DNA from: Nitrosomonas sp.
Lineage (GTDB): Bacteria > Pseudomonadota > Gammaproteobacteria > Burkholderiales > Nitrosomonadaceae
Reading direction: 5' to 3'
Assembly (NCBI GenBank): GCA_028577615.1
Contig: JAJSDU010000001.1
Coordinates: forward strand, 62,001-126,000
DNA: 64,000 nucleotides
Notes under the pieces: generated by a model
The model's database searches: none
What the model saw: only the letters and a program-made list of their open reading frames with translations
What the model was told of the DNA's origin: nothing
Program-made: the position numbers and the translations under genes
Shown here: piece after piece, positions 54,038-63,413 of the stretch
Position numbering within the stretch: the stretch's first letter is position 1
Layout: each line of letters begins with the position of its first letter

Positions 54038-54697
54038 GAGATAAACTAAGAAATCGGTAATTATGTACGTATTTTTTGCTGGACAATGTGGATATGGAAT
54101 ATACCGTCGTATATTTGGCGCTATTTGACGTTAAATACTTTAAGATCTGATGATTTTCGGCTGATTATTGATTTGGCCAGGAAGAAATAGTAGCTGTGAC
54201 CGCTTAGTGACACCTGCCGTTGGTGATAACCCTGAGCAGCCAGATTATTTGATTACGCAACTCAAAAGAAATAGTCTCCGGTATTCATGCCGGTTATCGA
54301 CTGCAATCAACGTCTGCATTTGCTTGGCAGGGGGTAATCGCCCAGAATCTGGATTTTGTCACAACATATGTGATTCGAAAAAGTGTTTCCTTATATATGA
54401 ATCATTTGCTGCGTTAACATTTTTCCCCCGTGTCGTGTTTTACTCGTCTATTGTTTAAAACTTTGAATTTTTAGAATCCCCCGATTCACAAAACACGCGA
54501 TATGCGTTGAGTCGAAACCGGCATCTGACTTACCCGGCCATGATCAGCAAATTGCTGATTCGTATATCCCTTTGATTCTATGTAATCGTAGTGGACAATG
54601 TCATGGAAGTAAGGATCCGGATAAGAATTCCTCCTGTGAGTTATTAATACAGTGTTTTTGTTGCTTAAATAGATGATTGTGGCCTTTATTCGAGCCG
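54038..54697. other. Gene-free region after hypF, probably decayed coding sequence
   Basis: 660 bases without a convincing gene. A 54-codon open stretch at 54253-54417 lacks a start codon; the frame beside it (about 54198-54270) is also briefly open, with TPAVGDNPEQPDYLITQL, which is what a frameshifted remnant would look like. I do not recognise the protein. The region stands where the rest of a hyp operon (hypCDE) would be expected, but nothing here matches those genes. Confidence 0.45.
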
Positions 54698-55207
54698 TCA
54701 ATTCAGGAAAACTTCTTTGACTTTTTTTTCCAATGGTGGACGCATACCGGCTTTGCGGCCTTCAGCCAAAGCTTCTTCAGTTTCTGTACCTTTGCTGATG
54801 AGATAACTGGCCCATATCGCGCCCGCGCGATTCCCTGATCCACAGTGGACCAGAATCGGCTTAGGTGATTGTTCGATGGCTTTAGTGAATGCTTCCAAGT
54901 GCTCCTGGCTGATATTTGCAACTGTCATTGGAATATTGATGTATATCATGCCAGCGCCTTCTACGAGTGCCTTTTCTTCACGAGTGCCTTCATTGGCGGT
55001 ACGCATGTCAATAACGGTTCTAAAGCCGTGTGCAGCCAATAATGGAGCGCCGCCATCGCCGATCAGGCCGGATGTGGCTATCTGTGGTGCCGCACGGTTG
55101 TAATTCTGCACTGTATTGACTTGATGTCCGAATGGAATCCGATCTGCGAATGACATGCTTGAGAACAGTGTGAACAAGGTGACGAATGCTGTAATAGAAA
55201 GTTTCAT
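54698..55207 (-). CDS. Exported DUF442/BLH-type protein phosphatase
   Basis: 169 residues from ATG 55207 (GAGG six bases before). A signal peptide (cleavage near SFADRI) directs it to the periplasm. The body has a cysteine-phosphatase fold: TSGLIGDGGAPLLAAHGFRTVIDMR at the start and the P-loop VHCGSGNRAG, with Cys-x4-Arg spacing as in the DUF442/BLH group rather than the Cys-x5-Arg of typical tyrosine phosphatases. Family members of this type include phosphatases linked to sulfide metabolism. The substrate here is unknown. It stands alone upstream of mrcA on the same strand direction. Confidence 0.78.
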   Translation of the reverse strand: MKLSITAFVTLFTLFSSMSFADRIPFGHQVNTVQNYNRAAPQIATSGLIGDGGAPLLAAHGFRTVIDMRTANEGTREEKALVEGAGMIYINIPMTVANISQEHLEAFTKAIEQSPKPILVHCGSGNRAGAIWASYLISKGTETEEALAEGRKAGMRPPLEKKVKEVFLN

Positions 55208-55397
55208 AATAAGCCTCATACTTGAAATATTGTAGTAATTGTCATGCCAATTTTGTATAAGGGATGATAAGTCAAAATCATCGATGTTTGTAGTATCCTG
55301 ACCGGACTGTACGAAAGAATCCGGATATCGAAACGCCAAGGCATTATCTTTTCAGTGATTTATTGATTGTATGGTTGTGATGCTGGTCGAAGCAGAT

Positions 55398-57719
55398 TTA
55401 GAATAATTGGTCTTTCAGGTTCTGGGAGGCACCACCAAAGTCATGGATAAATTCATTTGCCATAGGTGGCAGCTGTTCACGAAAAAAATATTCCATTATG
55501 CCATTTGAGGTTGTTACTCTCAAACCGGTATTCGGATCGATTCTTTCGGCCAGAATACCTTCGGGCGGTGTATATTTTGCAACGGGTACATCCTGTAAAG
55601 CTGCATTCATATACTGCATCCAAATGGGTAGAGCAATGCGTCCGCCCGTTTCGTTAGTACCTAATGACTGCGGTTCATCATAGCCGATCCAGGCTATCGC
55701 GACCAAATCCTTTTGGAAACCGCAAAACCATGCATCAATAAAATTGCTGGTTGTGCCGGTTTTCCCGGCCAGATCGCTTCTCTTGAGTTGCTTTGCGCGC
55801 ACCGCAGTGCCGTAATTGATAACATCCTGCATCATGCTTGTCATAATGAATGCATTACGTGGGTCGATGACACGGGTAGCGCCATTGGATGGGGTTTTCG
55901 GGTGTGCGACTTCAAGGATATTGCCTTGTTCATCTTCGATACGCTTGATGAAATAGGGTTGAATACGATAGCCCTGGTTAGCAAAAACGGCATACCCCGC
56001 CGCCATTTGCAATACCGTCACCGATCCGGAGCCCAGTGCCATTGGCAGATACGGTGGGTGCTTGTCCGCATCGAATCCGAACCGGGTGATGTAATCCCGG
56101 GCATATTGCAAGTCGATGGCTTGCAGAATTCTTATCGATGCCAGATTTTTTGACTTGGCTAGTGCCTCACGCATGCGCATTGGTCCACCATACTTACCAT
56201 CGAAATTTTTGGGCTCCCATGATTTGCTGCCTGTTTGTGCTGCGCTGAAAGAGAGTGGCGCATCGTTAATGATCGTTGCAGCGGTGAATCCCTTTTCAAG
56301 CGATGCGGAATAAATAAAGGGTTTAAAACTGGAGCCGGGTTGTCGCCAGGCCTGCGTGACATGATTGAATTGGTTCAGGTGAAAATCAAAGCCGCCAACC
56401 AGCGCACGTACGGCGCCATCGTTCGGGTCGAGAGAGATCAGGGCAGCTTCGACTTTCGGCAGTTGTGTGACATGCCATTTTTTTTCGGCATCCTGGTGAA
56501 CGTAGATAATCGCACCGGGACTGATGTATCGTTTGTCGGTATGTTTTTTCTCGCTGAGATATTTTTCTACAAATTTCAATCCATCAGCTTTCAGTTGCAG
56601 AAGCTGACCACCTTTTGCGTAAATCTGTACTTCCTTGTTTTTTACTGAAAGAACAGCCGCGGGTATGATGTCTCCACTATTACTGAAGTCATCAAGCGCT
56701 TCATCAAGCACTTTTTGCTGATCGGTGCCGTATTGCATCAAATCGATATAGGCGACTGGTCCACGATAGCCTCTGCGTTTGTCATATTCCAGGACATTGG
56801 TGCGGAGTGACTGGTATGCAGCTGCCTGGTCGCGTTTTCTTATTGTGGTATATACTCTGATACCTCTGCTATAAGTGTCTTCCTGCAGGCGGTCATAAAT
56901 GGCTTGTCTTGCCATTTCAGCGACATAATCTGCGGGAATTGCAAATTCCCGGGCCTGTTTTATGACTGGGACAGGTTGTTTCTCCAATTGTCGATACTCC
57001 TGCTCCGAAATATGATCGAGTTTCAGTAGTCGCCCCAGAACATAAATCTGTCTTGTCTTTGCACGTTTCGGATTAACAACAGGATTGAAACTTGAAGGTG
57101 CTTTTGGAAGACCGGCAAGCATTGCGGCCTCTGCCATATTGATTTCCTGCAACGATTTGCCGAAGTAGGTTTGTGCGGCGGCGGCAAACCCATAGCTCCG
57201 TTGACCGAGATAGATTTGATTGACGTAGAGTTCCAGAATCTTATCCTTGGATAAGTTACGCTCAATTTTAAATGCGAGTAGTGCTTCACTGAATTTTCGC
57301 GTCAGGGTTTTTTCCCGTGTCAGGAAAAAATTTCTGGCTACCTGCATGGTTATGGTGCTTGCGCCTTGGCGCACGCCACCGGCAACAAAATTAGAATAGG
57401 CAGCGCGTAATACGCCTAAATAATCAACACCACTGTGTTCATAAAAGCGATCGTCTTCAGCAGCCAATATGGCCTGCTTGAGATGCTCGGGTACTTCCCC
57501 AATAGTAACCAGATTACGTCGTTCGGCGCCAAACTCGCCAATCAATAACCCTTCATCACTATAAATGCGCAAAGGTATTTTGGGACGATAGTCAGTGAGC
57601 GCTTGTAGTGATGGTAATGAAGAATAGGTTACTAATGCGGCAAAAACAAGCATTAGCACACCGATTATGCTTGTGCCAATCGTGACAGCAAAAAAGTAAT
57701 AAAGCCAGCGAGTGATCAT
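55398..57719 (-). CDS. mrcA: Penicillin-binding protein 1A
   Basis: 773 residues, bifunctional class A PBP. N-terminal membrane anchor (about 8-32), glycosyltransferase GT51 domain with AEDDRFYEHSGVDYLGVLRA and GASTITMQVARNFFL, an OB-like insertion (about 320-430), and the transpeptidase domain with the active Ser in QPGSSFKPF (near 462), SKN in LAKSKNLAS and KTGTT (near 653). It polymerises and cross-links peptidoglycan. Divergent from pilM, as in many beta- and gammaproteobacteria. Confidence 0.95.
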   Translation of the reverse strand: MITRWLYYFFAVTIGTSIIGVLMLVFAALVTYSSLPSLQALTDYRPKIPLRIYSDEGLLIGEFGAERRNLVTIGEVPEHLKQAILAAEDDRFYEHSGVDYLGVLRAAYSNFVAGGVRQGASTITMQVARNFFLTREKTLTRKFSEALLAFKIERNLSKDKILELYVNQIYLGQRSYGFAAAAQTYFGKSLQEINMAEAAMLAGLPKAPSSFNPVVNPKRAKTRQIYVLGRLLKLDHISEQEYRQLEKQPVPVIKQAREFAIPADYVAEMARQAIYDRLQEDTYSRGIRVYTTIRKRDQAAAYQSLRTNVLEYDKRRGYRGPVAYIDLMQYGTDQQKVLDEALDDFSNSGDIIPAAVLSVKNKEVQIYAKGGQLLQLKADGLKFVEKYLSEKKHTDKRYISPGAIIYVHQDAEKKWHVTQLPKVEAALISLDPNDGAVRALVGGFDFHLNQFNHVTQAWRQPGSSFKPFIYSASLEKGFTAATIINDAPLSFSAAQTGSKSWEPKNFDGKYGGPMRMREALAKSKNLASIRILQAIDLQYARDYITRFGFDADKHPPYLPMALGSGSVTVLQMAAGYAVFANQGYRIQPYFIKRIEDEQGNILEVAHPKTPSNGATRVIDPRNAFIMTSMMQDVINYGTAVRAKQLKRSDLAGKTGTTSNFIDAWFCGFQKDLVAIAWIGYDEPQSLGTNETGGRIALPIWMQYMNAALQDVPVAKYTPPEGILAERIDPNTGLRVTTSNGIMEYFFREQLPPMANEFIHDFGGASQNLKDQLF

Positions 57720-57948
57720 GAAAATCGATTAGGAGGTTAATGAAATTTTAAGTTGGAAAGTTTTTTTAGGGGGTATATATCCCTTTTTTCCGTAGATCAT
57801 ATTTTTTTGGGTCTGTCAGAATTGTCGTCAGATTTATGAGTTGCCAGCAAAAGTGATCAGGCAGATGAATTGTGGATGAGTAGTGCTTCATACATTTTAA
57901 ATTGTTTTGTTATTAATATCTTTCGTGAGTATCGCCTCAAATAAAACA

Positions 57949-59049
57949 ATGTTCAAGGGAAAATTTGATATCAATCTTGACTTCATGAAAATAAAATCGC
58001 CATCGCTGATAGGTGTCGATATCAGTTCTTCTTCAGTGAAAATGGTTGAGTTATCCAGGGTTGGTAAGGGAAAAGGAAGTTTTCGTGTTGAGCGCTATGT
58101 TATTGAACCATTGGCAGCCAATACTGTACAAGATGGCAATATTTTAGATTTGGAATCGGTCGGTGAAAGCATACATCAAGGCTGGAAGCGATTGGGTTCT
58201 AAATGTAAGGATATCGCATTGGCACTACCTTCATCAGATGTAATTACCAAGAAAATAATTGTGCCGGCGGGACAGCGCGAGGAGGATCTCGAATTTCAGG
58301 TGGAGAATGAGGCCAGTCAATACATTCCTTTTGCACTTGATGAAGTCAATCTGGATTTTCAGGTTTTGAAGCCGTTACCTAAAAATCCCAATGAGGTGGA
58401 AGTATTAATAGCAGCGTCACGTAAAGATAAAGTAGAAGATCGTGTGGCCGTGGCTCTGGCAGCAGGATTGAGAACCATCATTATGGATGTTGAGCCTTAC
58501 GCCGCGCAAGCGGCGTATGAATTGATCAAAGATCAATTGCCCGATGGCGATAACCAGATTGTGGCGCTTGTAGATATCGGTGCAACAGTAATGAAAACAA
58601 ATGTACTGCACAATGGTGAATCGGTCTATATGCGTGATCAACCCTTTGGGGGTGATCAGTTGACACAGGAAATACACAACCAATTTAATCTGTCTCTGGA
58701 AGATTCCGAAAGGGCTAAACGTAATGGCAGTTTACCTGAGAATTATAAAACGGATGTCTTAAGTCCATTTTGTGAAACACTGGCGATTGAAGTTATGCGT
58801 GCCATACAGTTTTTTTACACGTCTACGCAATATACTGAAATCAACTATATTCTTATTGCAGGCGGTTGTGCTGCAATTCCCGGGCTTGATGACATTATTT
58901 CTGCACGTACTCAGGTCAGTACGCTTGTCGTTAATCCGTTTTTGAATATGGATTTATCAAGCCGTATTATTCCGCGACAAATCAATTCGGATGCACCATC
59001 TCTTTTAATTGCCTGTGGTCTGGCTATGCGGAGCTTTGATCTATCATGA
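57949..59049 (+). CDS. pilM: Type IV pilus assembly protein PilM
   Basis: About 366 residues, actin-like cytoplasmic ATPase-fold protein that joins PilN at the membrane. SPSLIGVDISSSSVKMVELSR at the start, LVDIGATVMKTNVLHNGES and LIAGGCAAIPGLDDI are the nucleotide-site motifs. The start is uncertain: GTG 57925, ATG 57949 and ATG 57985 are all possible and none has a clear ribosome site. The stop overlaps pilN by four bases. First gene of pilMNOPQ. Confidence 0.92.
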   Translation: MFKGKFDINLDFMKIKSPSLIGVDISSSSVKMVELSRVGKGKGSFRVERYVIEPLAANTVQDGNILDLESVGESIHQGWKRLGSKCKDIALALPSSDVITKKIIVPAGQREEDLEFQVENEASQYIPFALDEVNLDFQVLKPLPKNPNEVEVLIAASRKDKVEDRVAVALAAGLRTIIMDVEPYAAQAAYELIKDQLPDGDNQIVALVDIGATVMKTNVLHNGESVYMRDQPFGGDQLTQEIHNQFNLSLEDSERAKRNGSLPENYKTDVLSPFCETLAIEVMRAIQFFYTSTQYTEINYILIAGGCAAIPGLDDIISARTQVSTLVVNPFLNMDLSSRIIPRQINSDAPSLLIACGLAMRSFDLS

Positions 59050-59624
59050 TACGAATTAATCTACTTCCGCATCGCGAGTTAAAACGCAAGGCTCGGCAAC
59101 AGCAGGTTGCGATTTCAGCGGGTGTTGTTTTTGCGGTGAGTCTGCTGATCATCTGGGCGGGATATGATGTTATCGCCGGAAAGATAGAAACTCAAAATGG
59201 CCGTAATCAATTTCTGAATAATCAAATTGCTGTTCTGGATCGGCAGATCGCCGAAATCAAAGACATTAAAAACCAAACCCAGGAGCTGTTGTCACGCAAG
59301 GATGTTGTTGAAACGTTGCAAGGCAATCGTGCCGAGGTGGTTCATTTACTGGATCAACTTGTCAGGCAACTGCCTGATGGGGTTTATCTCAGAAGCATTA
59401 AGCAAAATGGCCAGAATGTCAATTTGAATGGCTATGCGCAATCCAATGCATGGGTGTCGTCACTGATGAAAAACCTGGAATCATCCCGGTGGCTTGAGAC
59501 GCCTGTTCTCATCGAGATTAAAGCGGTGAATGTTAATAATGTCCGCCAGAATGAATTTAATTTGAATGTCAGACTGAAGTCATCCGCACAAAACAGTGAT
59601 ATTGATGAATTTCAAGTACTTTAA
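59046..59624 (+). CDS. pilN: Type IV pilus assembly protein PilN
   Basis: 192 residues. The short cytoplasmic start IRINLLPHRE binds PilM; one membrane helix (about 22-42), a coiled coil (about 45-85) and a ferredoxin-like periplasmic domain follow (LPDGVYLRSIKQNG). It forms the alignment complex with PilO and PilP. It overlaps pilM and is followed by pilO after 12 bases. Confidence 0.94.
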   Translation: MIRINLLPHRELKRKARQQQVAISAGVVFAVSLLIIWAGYDVIAGKIETQNGRNQFLNNQIAVLDRQIAEIKDIKNQTQELLSRKDVVETLQGNRAEVVHLLDQLVRQLPDGVYLRSIKQNGQNVNLNGYAQSNAWVSSLMKNLESSRWLETPVLIEIKAVNVNNVRQNEFNLNVRLKSSAQNSDIDEFQVL

Positions 59625-59636
59625 GAGTTGTTCGCT

Positions 59637-60263
59637 ATGAATTTGATTGAGGAATTACGGTATCTAGACCCTAATGATCCGGGGAAATGGCCAGCGCAAA
59701 TTGTGGGGTTGTTGTTGGTGGTGTTATTCATCGCGATGATGGCAGGGGGTTATTATTTTGTCTGGAAAGATCAACTGGCTCAATTTCAAAATTTACAAAC
59801 CGAAGAACAGACTTTAAAAGATACCTATCTGGTTAAAAAAAGAAGCGCAGTTAATCTTCCGATTTTGAAACAACAGCTGCACGACATCGAGCAGTCATTA
59901 AGTGAACTGCTGAAACAATTGCCGAATAAATCAGAGATGGAAGCTTTACTGATCGATATTAACCAGGCAGGCCTGGGACGTGGGTTACAGTTCGAGCTTT
60001 TCAAACCTGCAGAAAATGAAACAATTCATGAGTTTTATGCTGAACTGCCTGTAACAGTCAGAGTGACGGGTAAATATCATGATATTGGCGCATTTGCCAG
60101 TGATATTGCGCAATTATCACGTATTGTGACATTGAACGATATCAGTATCGTGCCTGGAGGTGATGAGTTTCTGGTGTTCGACGCTGTGGCGAAAACGTTT
60201 CGTTATCTGGAAGAGACTGAAATAACCGGTGCAACAGCAAGCCAAGGAGGGCAAATGCGATGA
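59637..60263 (+). CDS. pilO: Type IV pilus assembly protein PilO
   Basis: 208 residues from ATG 59637. Short cytoplasmic start with LIEELRYLDPNDPGKWP, a membrane helix (about 24-43), a coiled coil (about 50-100) and a periplasmic domain with LPNKSEMEALLIDINQAGLGRGLQFELF. It pairs with PilN. The stop overlaps the start of pilP by four bases. Confidence 0.94.
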   Translation: MNLIEELRYLDPNDPGKWPAQIVGLLLVVLFIAMMAGGYYFVWKDQLAQFQNLQTEEQTLKDTYLVKKRSAVNLPILKQQLHDIEQSLSELLKQLPNKSEMEALLIDINQAGLGRGLQFELFKPAENETIHEFYAELPVTVRVTGKYHDIGAFASDIAQLSRIVTLNDISIVPGGDEFLVFDAVAKTFRYLEETEITGATASQGGQMR

Positions 60264-60778
60264 AAAGAGCTAATTGCCAGATGGTGATGTTGCTGTTCTC
60301 AACATTGCTGATCGCTTGCGAAGGCGACAGCAGTTATAGCGATCTGGAAGCATTTGTCAGTACAGCTGGTGAGGGATTGGCCGGTCATGTTGATCCTCTT
60401 CCTGCAGTAAAGGCATACGAACCATTTACTTATACTGCATTTGAGATTCCGAGTCCATTCGCACCCAGAAAAAATGAGCAGATGCTGCATGTAAGCAGCG
60501 ATTTACAGCCTGATTTGAATCGCCGCAAGGAATTCTTGGAAAGCTTTCCGTTGGAAAGCCTTCAAATGGTTGGCTCGTTAGAGCAGAACGAGATATTTTA
60601 TGGTGTGATTAAATCGCCGGAAGGCACTTTGTATCGAGTTACTGTGGGTAATTATCTGGGCCAGGATTTCGGTCAGATCCGTCAAATCTCAGAATCGGAA
60701 ATCAGACTACGGGAAATAATTCAAGACGGCGTCAATGAGTGGACGGAACGAGTCAGCACGCTTATGCTAAAAAATTAG
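60260..60778 (+). CDS. pilP: Type IV pilus lipoprotein PilP
   Basis: 172 residues. The lipobox LLIAC places the lipid Cys at 20. A flexible stretch (about 21-80) binds PilNO, and a beta-sandwich follows (about 80-170) with SLQMVGSLEQNEIFYGVIKSPEGTLYRVTVGNYLG, which contacts the secretin PilQ. It is coupled to pilO by overlap and followed by pilQ after ten bases. Confidence 0.93.
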   Translation: MKRANCQMVMLLFSTLLIACEGDSSYSDLEAFVSTAGEGLAGHVDPLPAVKAYEPFTYTAFEIPSPFAPRKNEQMLHVSSDLQPDLNRRKEFLESFPLESLQMVGSLEQNEIFYGVIKSPEGTLYRVTVGNYLGQDFGQIRQISESEIRLREIIQDGVNEWTERVSTLMLKN

Positions 60779-60788
60779 GGGTCATGCA

Positions 60789-62903
60789 ATGAAATTACGG
60801 CTGTTCAAAAATTTTTTCTCAGTATTATGGTGTGTTGTATTGTCACTTCTAATGGCGAGCACAGTCCATGCAGAGTTTGATTCCGAAACAGGGAAGCGAT
60901 CCAATAATCTAAAGGGAATTGATATAACGACCATGCACAATGGCCAGGTTGTTGCCAAACTTACTTTTGAAGAAGTGCTGGAAGCCGCACCGGCTGGTGT
61001 TGCTTTGAGTAATCCAAACAGAATCTATTTCGATTTTTATAATGCCTCCAATGGGCTGGGAGAAAATTATCAGATAATTGATGAAGGCGATCTGCACAGC
61101 ATCAATATTGTACAAGTAGGTGACCGGACACGTTTGGTGCTGAATCTTTCCAGATTGATGCACCATGATACTCAGATTCAGGATAAATCCCTTTTGATCA
61201 TACTGAATACGGTTTCCGACCGTCATCAGAGAGAAAGCTCGACAGCAGCTCAATTTACCCGGGATGTGTCTGAGAAGGAGCTCAATAGCGTGCTGGATGT
61301 GGATTTCCGGCGTGGCGAGACAGGTGAGGGTCGAATTATCGTCGATTTGATGCATGCCGGGACAGGTATTGATGTTCGAAAACTGGGTGAAAATCTGGTG
61401 GTGGAATTTGTCGATACCTATTTGCCGCGTAATCTGGAAAGAAGGTTGGATGTTATTGATTTTGGAACGCCCGTGAAAATTATTGATACTGTCGTACAAG
61501 GAGATAATGTACGAATGGTGATTGAGCCTGTTGGGCGCTGGGAGCATTCCGCGCGTCAAATGGAGAATCAGTTTGTGCTGGAAGTTCGGTCGCTGACCGA
61601 AGACGAGGACGAAATTGCAAAACGCAGGCGCGAAAACGGCGGTTATGTAGGTGAGCGGCTATCACTTAATTTCCAGAATGTAGAGACTCGTGCTGTGCTG
61701 CAGGTGATCGCTGATTTTACCAATCTGAATATTATCGCCAGTGATTCCGTCGGTGGTAATCTGACCTTACGTTTGCGGGATGTGCCCTGGGATCAGGCAC
61801 TGGATATTGTGTTGCAATCAAGTGGTCTGGCCATGCGGCAAACCGGTAATGTCATTTTTGTTGCGCCAAGCAAAGAACTGGCGGATCGAGAGTTGCTGGA
61901 TCTGGAAGCCAGGTTGCAGATTTCGGAAATGGAACCATTGATGACTGAGACGTTCCAGCTCAATCATCGTCGGGTAAATTCGATATCATTTGAAGGCATG
62001 CTAAGTAATCGAGGCACGATCAATTTTGATGAAATCAGCAACACAATGACGGTTACCGATATTCCGATCAAAATAGCTGAAATCAGAAAGCGTATCAAAC
62101 GGCTCGATGTGTTTGAGAGACAGGTTATGATCGAAGCACGTATCGTAGAAGCGACAGAGACATTCAGCCGTAATCTCGGTGCGCGCTTTGGTGTCAAGAA
62201 TGTATCCAACTTAGGCAGTCAACGGCTGGGTGTTTCGGGTAATGTCATTGATTCGGGTAATTTAGTCGGCGGTCAGTCGGTATCCGGTGGCGATAATCTG
62301 AATGTAAATCTGCCTGCTGCTGCGGCGGCGGCAGTGGGTGGACCTGCTACGTTAGGTTTAAGCCTGTTGAAGATCAATGATGGCCGCTTGATTAATCTTG
62401 AGTTGTCCGCTCTGGAAACGGATACCAAAGGCAGGGTAATTGCGAGTCCACGTGTGGTGACCGCGCATGGCGTGGAAGCGATTATCGAGCAGGGTGATCG
62501 AGTGCCTTTTCAGCAGGCGACAAGCAGTGGTGCGACGAGTGTCCGGTTTGTCGACGCGACCTTGAGCCTGAAAGTCAGGCCGCTAATTACCTATGATAAT
62601 CAGATCGATATGGAGCTCAGCGTCAATCAGGATAAGATTGGTCAAAGCGTTAATGCTTTCCTGCCACCGGCAATCAACACCAAAAAGGTAACGACAAAAA
62701 TTCTGGTGGAGAATGGTGGAACCGTTGTGATCGGCGGTATTTTCGAGCGTAACGAGGCCAATGTGGTGAATAAAGTGCCATTACTCGGTGATATACCTTA
62801 TGTCGGTCACGTTTTCAGAAATACTGCGAAACGTGACGATAAGCGTGAGTTGCTGGTCTTTGTAACACCGCGTATCCTGAACGAAACTCTGAATCTCCAG
62901 TAA
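60789..62903 (+). CDS. pilQ: Type IV pilus secretin PilQ
   Basis: 704 residues. Signal peptide (cleavage near STVHAEF), two AMIN domains (about 40-125 and 165-260), the STN/N0 domain (about 285-355, LSLNFQNVETRAVLQVIADFTN), N1 (about 375-440) and the C-terminal secretin barrel, ending in VPLLGDIPYVGHVFRN and LLVFVTPRIL. It forms the outer-membrane channel for the pilus. Last gene of pilMNOPQ. Confidence 0.96.
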   Translation: MKLRLFKNFFSVLWCVVLSLLMASTVHAEFDSETGKRSNNLKGIDITTMHNGQVVAKLTFEEVLEAAPAGVALSNPNRIYFDFYNASNGLGENYQIIDEGDLHSINIVQVGDRTRLVLNLSRLMHHDTQIQDKSLLIILNTVSDRHQRESSTAAQFTRDVSEKELNSVLDVDFRRGETGEGRIIVDLMHAGTGIDVRKLGENLVVEFVDTYLPRNLERRLDVIDFGTPVKIIDTVVQGDNVRMVIEPVGRWEHSARQMENQFVLEVRSLTEDEDEIAKRRRENGGYVGERLSLNFQNVETRAVLQVIADFTNLNIIASDSVGGNLTLRLRDVPWDQALDIVLQSSGLAMRQTGNVIFVAPSKELADRELLDLEARLQISEMEPLMTETFQLNHRRVNSISFEGMLSNRGTINFDEISNTMTVTDIPIKIAEIRKRIKRLDVFERQVMIEARIVEATETFSRNLGARFGVKNVSNLGSQRLGVSGNVIDSGNLVGGQSVSGGDNLNVNLPAAAAAAVGGPATLGLSLLKINDGRLINLELSALETDTKGRVIASPRVVTAHGVEAIIEQGDRVPFQQATSSGATSVRFVDATLSLKVRPLITYDNQIDMELSVNQDKIGQSVNAFLPPAINTKKVTTKILVENGGTVVIGGIFERNEANVVNKVPLLGDIPYVGHVFRNTAKRDDKRELLVFVTPRILNETLNLQ

Positions 62904-62919
62904 CGACCGTGATAGATAT

Positions 62920-63384
62920 CTAAACCCCAGTCTGAAATCCATTCTGCCGCCACGCTTCGTACGTGATAATGGCGACAGTATTGGATACATTCAGACTGCG
63001 GCTAGCGGGAGCCATAGGTACACGAATATGCTGTTTTGTTTCAATGCTGGCTAGAATCTCCTGTGGCAGTCCACGTGTTTCTGATCCGAATATGAAGGCA
63101 TCGCCTTGCTGATAATCAATACTGTCATAACGTGTGTTCCCTTTGGTGGTAATAGCGAATAACCGGCACCCTGCGAGTTCAAGTATGCAGCCGGGCCAAT
63201 TTTCATGGATTTTAACGGCGGCTAGTGCGTGATAATCGAGTCCGGCTCTCAATAGCTGCTTGTCATTCAGAATAAATCCCAATGGTTTTACCAGATGCAG
63301 TTGAACACCGGTATTGGCGCTTAAACGGATGATGTTGCCTGTGTTTTGGGGAATTTCGGGTTGGTAAAGAATGATATGGAACAT
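62920..63384 (-). CDS. trmL: tRNA (cytidine(34)-2'-O)-methyltransferase
   Basis: 154 residues, a SPOUT (trefoil-knot) methyltransferase that modifies the wobble base of two tRNA-Leu species. Start FHIILYQPEIPQNTGNIIRL, the SAM-site motif FGSETRGLPQEI and the knot VPMAPASRSLNVSNTVAI are diagnostic. It converges on pilQ with a 16-base gap and lies 29 bases after comF, with which it is probably cotranscribed. Confidence 0.95.
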   Translation of the reverse strand: MFHIILYQPEIPQNTGNIIRLSANTGVQLHLVKPLGFILNDKQLLRAGLDYHALAAVKIHENWPGCILELAGCRLFAITTKGNTRYDSIDYQQGDAFIFGSETRGLPQEILASIETKQHIRVPMAPASRSLNVSNTVAIITYEAWRQNGFQTGV

Positions 63385-63413
63385 GGTAAATGTATCTGTT
63401 GATTGAGCGGTTT

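Noticed and set aside
54168..54458. 96-codon open frame after hypF
   Set aside because: The composition changes along the frame, no ribosome site precedes it, and a neighbouring frame competes over the same bases; I treat the region as decayed rather than as a gene.
54486..54701. 71-codon minus-strand frame next to the phosphatase gene
   Set aside because: No family resemblance and no ribosome site; it lies in the poorly coding region downstream of the phosphatase.
57731..57751. AGGAGG followed by ATG AAA TTT TAA between mrcA and pilM (a three-codon open frame)
   Set aside because: The spacing of three bases is too short for good initiation and the product has no meaning; probably chance in an A+T-rich intergenic stretch.
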